Part shown: piece by piece, positions 1 through 7,446 of the stretch
Layout of the letters: each line of letters begins with the position of its first letter
How positions within the stretch are numbered: position 1 is the stretch's first letter
NCBI GenBank assembly: GCA_002415335.1
Contig: DHXL01000143.1
Location: forward strand, 1-7,446
Reading direction: 5' to 3'
DNA length: 7,446 bases
Source: Oxalobacteraceae bacterium UBA5157
Lineage (GTDB): Bacteria; Pseudomonadota; Gammaproteobacteria; Burkholderiales; Burkholderiaceae_D
Translations under genes and position numbers: made by a program
The notes under the pieces: model-generated
Databases searched by the model: none
Told to the model about the DNA's origin: nothing
Seen by the model: only the letters and a program-made list of their open reading frames with translations

Positions 1-329
1 ACCGCTTGCGCCAATGCAAATAAGGCTTCGCGCGAACCGTTGACAGGCAGTATCTGGCTGGCCACGTCCAATTTTGGCAAGCCGTAGCGCCGCTGCAACC
101 AGTCGGCGATGGCGCCGCGCAATGCATCCGAGCCGGCGGTCGACGGGTAGCTTGCCAAGCCATCCAGATTGGCGGCGAGTGCTTGCCGGATGAATTCCGG
201 GGTCGGATGTTTTGGTTCGCCTATGCCGAGGCTGATCGGCTTGTAATCGCCATTCGGTTTGACGTCTGAAAACAGGAGCCGCAGCTTTTCGAACGGATAG
301 GGTTGCAGTTGGTCTAGGAGAGGATTCAC
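1..329 (-). CDS. dapC: N-succinyldiaminopimelate aminotransferase, N-terminal part (partial)
   Basis: This is the first 109 codons of a fold-type I, PLP-dependent aminotransferase that runs off the left edge of the window. Family knowledge: DapC transfers the amino group of glutamate to N-succinyl-2-amino-6-ketopimelate in the cytosolic diaminopimelate/lysine pathway. Seen: the protein opens VNPLLDQLQPYPFEKLR, carries SLGIGEPKHPTP at residues 33-44, YPSTAGSDALR at 61-71 and LPVNGSREALF at 94-104. These are the opening blocks I associate with proteobacterial DapC. The PLP lysine lies beyond the window. The GTG at 327-329 is chosen because an in-frame stop lies only six codons upstream with no other usual start between, and because M/V-N-P is the familiar family N-terminus. 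No Shine-Dalgarno is visible before it. The gene is divergent from smc. A related aminotransferase (aspartate/methionine type) is possible but less likely. Confidence 0.88.
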   Translation of the reverse strand, partial: MNPLLDQLQPYPFEKLRLLFSDVKPNGDYKPISLGIGEPKHPTPEFIRQALAANLDGLASYPSTAGSDALRGAIADWLQRRYGLPKLDVASQILPVNGSREALFALAQA

Positions 330-372
330 GGAGATAGCGCTGGGTCAGGAACGTCGAGGACGGCAATCGAAC

Positions 373-378
373 ATTATA
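373..378 (-). promoter_or_regulatory. Candidate -10 hexamer for dapC
   Basis: Read on the minus strand this is TATAAT, an exact sigma70 -10 consensus. Transcription would start near position 366, giving a leader of about 37 bases before the dapC GTG. No good -35 sits at 16-18 bases; a TTGACT on the minus strand (401-406) is 22 bases away, which is too far. The call rests on the hexamer and its position alone. Confidence 0.5.
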
Positions 379-394
379 CCGGTGGCATCGGTAT
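376..394. repeat. 19-bp inverted repeat overlapping the dapC -10
   Basis: ATACCG at 376-381 and CGGTAT at 389-394 form a perfect 6-bp dyad with a 7-base spacer. The left arm shares three bases with the putative dapC -10 hexamer. The size and placement suit a dimeric repressor site, but I do not recognise the sequence as the operator of a named regulator, and a dyad this short could arise by chance. Confidence 0.35.
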
Positions 395-442
395 TCCGCG
401 AGTCAATTACCCTTCGGAAAATGATGAGGCGGATACTTCAAA

Positions 443-451
443 TGATATGAT
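443..451 (+). promoter_or_regulatory. Candidate extended -10 promoter for the smc operon
   Basis: TGATATGAT matches the extended -10 pattern TG-N-TATAAT with one mismatch in the hexamer. No clear -35 is present 17 bases upstream (423-428 reads GATGAG), which an extended -10 can tolerate. Transcription would begin near 458 and leave a leader of about 84 bases before smc. It is the best plus-strand promoter candidate I see in the 330-541 gap. Confidence 0.4.
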
Positions 452-466
452 AGGAGCCTTTCGCGA

Positions 467-503
467 GCTCTGCCTCGCATCCGCTATTCAATCTGGGCAG
501 AGC
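467..503 (+). repeat. Inverted repeat (stem-loop) in the presumed smc leader
   Basis: GCTCTGCC (467-474) pairs perfectly with GGCAGAGC (496-503), and T475 with G495 can add a wobble pair, leaving a loop of about 19 bases. A shorter competing stem, GCGAG (463-467) with CTCGC (474-478), uses the same bases, so the two cannot form together. No T-run follows closely, so it is not a convincing terminator. Function unknown. Confidence 0.35.
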
Positions 504-527
504 GACATGCTTTTCGCTTACCCACGC

Positions 528-533
528 TAAGAG
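528..533 (+). promoter_or_regulatory. Ribosome binding site supporting the smc GTG start
   Basis: TAAGAG is a partial Shine-Dalgarno ending 8 bases before the GTG at 542. It supports this non-ATG start, which is also required by the protein: the MRLTSIKLSGFKSF opening is the normal SMC N-terminus and starts exactly here. Confidence 0.55.
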
Positions 534-541
534 TTAATAAC

Positions 542-3500
542 GTGCGTCTAACCTCCATTAAATTGTCGGGATTTAAGTCTTTCGTTGATCCCACGAATTT
601 CCAGGTTCCGGGCCAACTGGTTGGTGTGGTCGGCCCGAACGGTTGCGGCAAGTCCAATATCATCGATGCGGTGCGCTGGGTGCTGGGGGAGTCCAAGGCC
701 TCCGAACTGCGCGGCGAATCGATGCAAGACGTGATTTTCAACGGCACGACGACACGCAAACCGGCCGGTCGCTCGTCGGTTGAATTGATATTCGACAACG
801 CTGAGGGCAAGGCTTCCGGGCAATGGAGTCAATACGCCGAAATCGCGGTCAAGCGCACCTTGACGCGCGACGGTACTTCGACCTATTACATCAATAATCA
901 AGCAGTGCGGCGACGCGATATCCAGGATATCTTCCTCGGCACCGGCCTCGGCCCGCGCGCGTACGCGATCATCGGCCAAGGCATGATCTCGCGCATCATC
1001 GAAGCGCGTCCGGAGGAGCTGCGGATATTCCTGGAAGAGGCGGCCGGTGTTTCAAAATACAAGGAACGCCGCCGTGAAACCGAAAACCGTTTGCACGACA
1101 CGCGCGAGAACCTGATCCGCGTCGAGGACATCCTGCGCGAATTGAATGCAAACCTGGAAAAGCTGCAAGCGCAAGCGGCGGTCGCCCATAAGTTCCGTGC
1201 GCTGCAAGCCGATCAGGACGAGAAGCAAAAACTGCTGTGGCTGCTGCGGAAGAACGAAGCAAAGAACGAGCAGGAAAAACACTTCCGCGATATCGAAAAA
1301 GCGCAAACCGACCTGGAAGAACAGAACGCCAAGCTGCGCCATGTCGAAACCGAACTCGAACACATGCGCCAGGCGCATTATGCCGCCGGCGATCGCATGC
1401 ACCAGGCGCAAGGCCATCTATACCAAACAAATTCAGAAATCGGCAGCCTGGAAGCGCAAATCAAGTTCGTAATCGAGTCGCGCAATCGTTTGCAGTCGCA
1501 GCTCAATTCATTGAAGGTCCAGCGCGACCAGTGGCAGCGCCAGGGCCAGCAGCACCAAGACGATTTGGCCGAAGCCGAAATGCATCTGGAAGAACACGCG
1601 ATGCGGGTCGAGCAATCGCAAGAAGCCGCGCACCAGGAAAACGACCGCTTGCCGGCGCTGGAGCAGGCGTGGCGTGAGGCGCAGCTGAAGACCACCGAAT
1701 CGCGCGGCAAGATCATGCAAGTCCAGCAGCAGATCGAGCTCGAATCCGCGCATCAGCGCAACGCCTCGAATATCCTGGTCGGCTTGACCGTGCGCCGCGA
1801 GCGTTTGTCGCAGGAAAAGAGCGGTCTGAACCTGCCCGACAGCACGCATCTCGCCAACCTGAAGATGCAGCTGGAAGAAAAGCAGATGGCGCTGGAAGAG
1901 GCCGGCGGGCAACTCGAATCCGCGCAAGAGCAGCAGCCGAAACTGGAAGAAGAGCGCCGTAGCGCGCAGCAGCAAGTCAACACCGAAACCGCCAACAACG
2001 CGCAGCTGGAAGCACGTCTGACGGCCCTGAAGCAGCTGCAGGAAAGCGTGCAGAGCCAAGGGAAAGTGCAGCCCTGGCTGAAGAAGCACGAGTTGGGCGA
2101 ATTGCCGCGCCTGTGGCAAAAGCTGCACATCGATCAGGGCTGGGAAACCGCGCTGGAATCGGTGCTGCGTGAACGCACCTCGGCACTTGAAATGTCGAAT
2201 CTCGATTGGGCCAAGGCATTTTTCAACGACGCGCCGCCGGCCAAGCTGGCCCTATTTACGTCAAACCTCACGCCGAACGCCGCCGACAGCGTGGCAGGCG
2301 ACGCGCCTGCCGGCCTCAAGCCATTCTTGAATCTTCTGCAATTGAACGATCCCGGCTTGCGCGCACTGATGCAGGACTGGCTGCACAACGTCTATGTCGC
2401 CGACGACACGGCAGCGGCCTTCGTCGATCGCGCCAAGCTGCCGCTGGGTGCGTATTTCGTGACTAGGCAAGGACACGTCATCAGTAAATCGAGCGTGCGC
2501 TTTTACGCGTCCGATTCCGAGCAGGACGGCATGCTGGCGCGCCAGCAGGAAATCGAAAACATTACCAAGCAGCTGCGCGCGCAACACATGCTGGCCGACG
2601 AAGCGCGCTCGCGCTCGGTGCGCGCCGAAGCGGCGTTGTCGCAAGCGACGCAGCGGCTGCAGGAAATCCGCCAGCGCGCCAATACCTTGACGCAAACGGT
2701 GCATGGTCTGCAAATCGACGTCATGAAATTATCCGAAGTGCAGGAACGCTTCAACCAACGCAGCACCCAGATTGCGGCTGACCTCGCCGAGATCGCGGAG
2801 CAGGAAGCGGAACAACAGCAAGCCAAAGCCGAATCCGAAGCGAAGTTCGAGCAGCTCGATGCAGAGCTAGCGGACATGCAGGAGAAACATGAAGATGGCC
2901 AGACCGATTATCTCGCAAAAGAACAGCAGCTCAGCGATGCGCGGCAACGCGTGCGCGAACTGGAGCGCGCGGCGCAGGAAGCGGAATATGCCGAAAAATC
3001 GCATCGCAACAAGATCGACGAATTGAAACGCAGCATCGCCACCGCGCTGGAGCAGTCGGCGCAACTGTTCGCCAATATGCAGCAAGGTAGCCTGGAACTG
3101 GAAAGTCTCGATGATCAGACCGCGCAAGCCGGCCTGCAATCATTGCTGGAAAAGCGCAGCGATCAGGAACGCGCGCTGGCCGATGCACGTCACGAACTGG
3201 ATCAATTGGCGCAGAAGCTGCGCCAGCATGAGGAAGCACGGATGCAAGCGGAGCGCAGCCTGCAGCCGCAGCGCGACCGCATCATGGAACTGCAGCTGAA
3301 GGAACAGGCTGCGCGCCTGAATCAGGAACAATACGCGCAGCAACTGGTCGAAGCCCAGGCGGATGAGGTCGCGCTGGCCGAGAAACTGAACGAAGAAACG
3401 CGCCCTTCCTACCTGCAAGGTGAGGTGACGCGCCTGACCAATGCGATCGCGGCACTCGGCGCGGTCAACCTGGCCGCACTGGACGAGTTGGCGCAGGCGT

Positions 3501-4077
3501 CGGAACGCAAGAACTTCCTGGACGCACAAAATGCCGACTTGACCGAAGCGATCAATACGCTGCAGGATGCAATCCATAAAATCGACAAAGAAACGCGCGA
3601 TTTGTTGCAAGACACCTTCGACAAGGTCAATCACCATTTCGGCGAACTGTTCCCGATCCTGTTTGGCGGCGGGCAGGCGAAGCTGATGATGACGGGCGAA
3701 GAAATACTCGACTCCGGCGTGCAAGTCATGGCGCAGCCGCCGGGCAAGAAGAATGCGACGATCCATTTGTTGTCGGGCGGCGAGAAGGCATTGACGGCAA
3801 CCGCGCTGGTGTTCTCGATGTTCCAGTTGAACCCGGCGCCGTTCTGCCTGCTGGACGAAGTCGACGCGCCACTCGACGATGCCAATACCGAGCGTTTCTG
3901 TAACATGGTCAAACGGATGTCGGCACATACACAGTTTCTGTTCATTTCGCATAACAAGATAGCGATGGAAATGGCGCAGCAGTTGATCGGTGTGACGATG
4001 CAAGAACAGGGAGTTTCCAGAATCGTAGCGGTGGACATGGAGTCCGCCGCGAATTTTGCAGCCGAGGCGCAAGCAGC

Positions 4078-4081
<4 letters not shown>
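542..4081 (+). CDS. smc: Chromosome partition protein SMC (condensin ATPase)
   Basis: Full-length 1179-residue SMC, close to the family's usual length. Family knowledge: SMC dimers with ScpA/ScpB entrap DNA, extrude loops and help segregate chromosomes on the nucleoid. Seen: N-terminal head with Walker A GPNGCGKSN (31-39) and Q-loop Q146; a long Glu/Gln/Ala/Leu-rich coiled coil from about 170 to 500; a hinge at about 505-660, which lacks an obvious glycine-rich motif of the Bacillus type; a second coiled coil at about 665-1015; and a C-terminal head with LFGGGQAKL, signature LSGGEK (1077-1082), Walker B FCLLDE (1101-1106; catalytic E1106), D-loop and switch histidine H1137 in FISHNK. All ATPase motifs are intact. 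It starts with GTG and is the first gene of the operon. The stop overlaps the next start (ATGA, 4078-4081), implying translational coupling. ScpA and ScpB are not in this window. Confidence 0.97.
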
Positions 4082-7247
<3,166 letters not shown>

Positions 7248-7293
7248 TAGTGACCGAGGCACTGGAGTTACCTAACTGGCGAATGGACAAAAA

Positions 7294-7428
7294 ATGAAAA
7301 AAATCACAAAAGCGGTATTCCCGGTAGCCGGATTGGGCAGCCGTTTCTTGCCCGCGACCAAGGCGCAGCCGAAAGAGATGCTGCCGGTCGTCGACAGGCC
7401 GGCCATCCAGTACGTCGTCGAGGAGGCC
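7294..7428 (+). CDS. galU: UTP-glucose-1-phosphate uridylyltransferase, N-terminal part (partial)
   Basis: The first 45 codons of GalU, truncated at the end of the window. Family knowledge: GalU makes UDP-glucose from UTP and glucose-1-phosphate in the cytosol, feeding LPS, exopolysaccharide and galactose metabolism. Seen: [20 protein letters not shown] followed by [16 protein letters not shown], the nucleotide-binding opening of the family (G13, G15, R17, K23), then IQYVVEEA. The reading frame stays open to 7446, but the last six codons (CLLYTS) come from adapter sequence and are not galU, so the real gene is called only to 7428. The ATG at 7294 has a weak TGGA at 7284-7287. It lies 46 bases after ligA with no visible terminator between, so readthrough from the smc operon is plausible. 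A paralogous nucleotidyltransferase cannot be excluded from 45 residues. Confidence 0.92.
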
Positions 7429-7446
7429 TGTCTCTTATACACATCT
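7428..7446 (+). other. Untrimmed Tn5 mosaic-end (Nextera-type) adapter at the window end
   Basis: The final 19 bases are CTGTCTCTTATACACATCT, the engineered Tn5 mosaic end used in transposase-based sequencing libraries. The match is exact over all 19 bases and stops exactly at the last base of the window. It replaces the expected galU codons after EEA. This is the hybrid mosaic end, not a natural Tn5/IS50 outside or inside end, which argues against a genuine transposon. The first C (7428) could belong to either galU or the adapter. Confidence 0.95.

Noticed and set aside
394..419. TTCCG/CGGAA inverted repeat in the dapC-smc gap
   Set aside because: Five-base arms separated by 16 bases are expected by chance in a gap of this length.
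447..530. Upstream 27-codon open frame (starts MIGAFRELC) ending 11 bases before smc, a possible leader peptide
   Set aside because: Its ATG overlaps the best -10 hexamer and would not be in the transcript from that promoter; there is no well-placed ribosome site, and the peptide has no regulatory codon run.
1050..3530. Recurrent CAG/GAA-rich short repeats within smc
   Set aside because: They reflect the Gln/Glu/Leu/Ala composition of the coiled-coil arms and are not DNA repeats in their own right.
7266..7277. AGTTA-CC-TAACT palindrome between ligA and galU, considered as a terminator or operator
   Set aside because: The two-base centre cannot form a hairpin loop, the arms are AT-rich and short, and no T-run follows.
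7283..7297. Four-codon frame MDKK whose stop overlaps the galU ATG
   Set aside because: It is too short and too A-rich to separate from chance, with no independent ribosome site.
7435..7443. TTATACACA, a perfect DnaA-box consensus
   Set aside because: It lies wholly inside the 19-base Tn5 mosaic-end adapter, which is known to contain this motif, so it is not evidence of an origin.

Overview
The window is a stretch of bacterial chromosome with ordinary housekeeping genes. It is GC-rich, densely packed, and uses GTG and possibly TTG starts. The gene order is dapC (divergent), smc, a zipA-type gene, ligA and galU. An SMC condensin instead of MukB, a beta-type ZipA protein and the smc-zipA-ligA block all point to a betaproteobacterium. 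The sequence flavour suggests Burkholderiales, perhaps Oxalobacteraceae (Herbaspirillum/Herminiimonas/Collimonas relatives). That placement rests on recall of protein families; no search was run.

Layout. Positions 1-329 hold the start of dapC on the minus strand, cut by the window edge. Positions 330-541 are a divergent intergenic region. It has a consensus -10 hexamer facing dapC with a dyad overlapping it, an extended -10 facing smc, and a small inverted repeat in the presumed smc leader. Positions 542-7247 are a tight three-gene operon: smc and the zipA-like gene overlap by ATGA, and the zipA stop lies two bases before the preferred ligA ATG. ligA ends in three consecutive in-frame stops. 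After a 46-base gap, galU begins and is cut off after about 45 codons.

The last 19 bases are an exact copy of the engineered Tn5 mosaic end used in Nextera-type library adapters. They are almost certainly untrimmed adapter, not genome, and they give galU a false C-terminal tail.

Function. smc encodes the chromosome-organising ATPase, zipA a membrane anchor for FtsZ, and ligA the NAD+-dependent ligase that seals Okazaki fragments, so the operon links chromosome folding, division and replication. dapC (lysine/peptidoglycan precursor synthesis) and galU (UDP-glucose for envelope sugars) are neighbours with separate roles. I found no mobile element, CRISPR array, RNA gene or new defence or biosynthetic system. 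The points most worth checking are the terminal adapter, a one-residue insertion in the LigA zinc finger, and the dyad over the dapC promoter.
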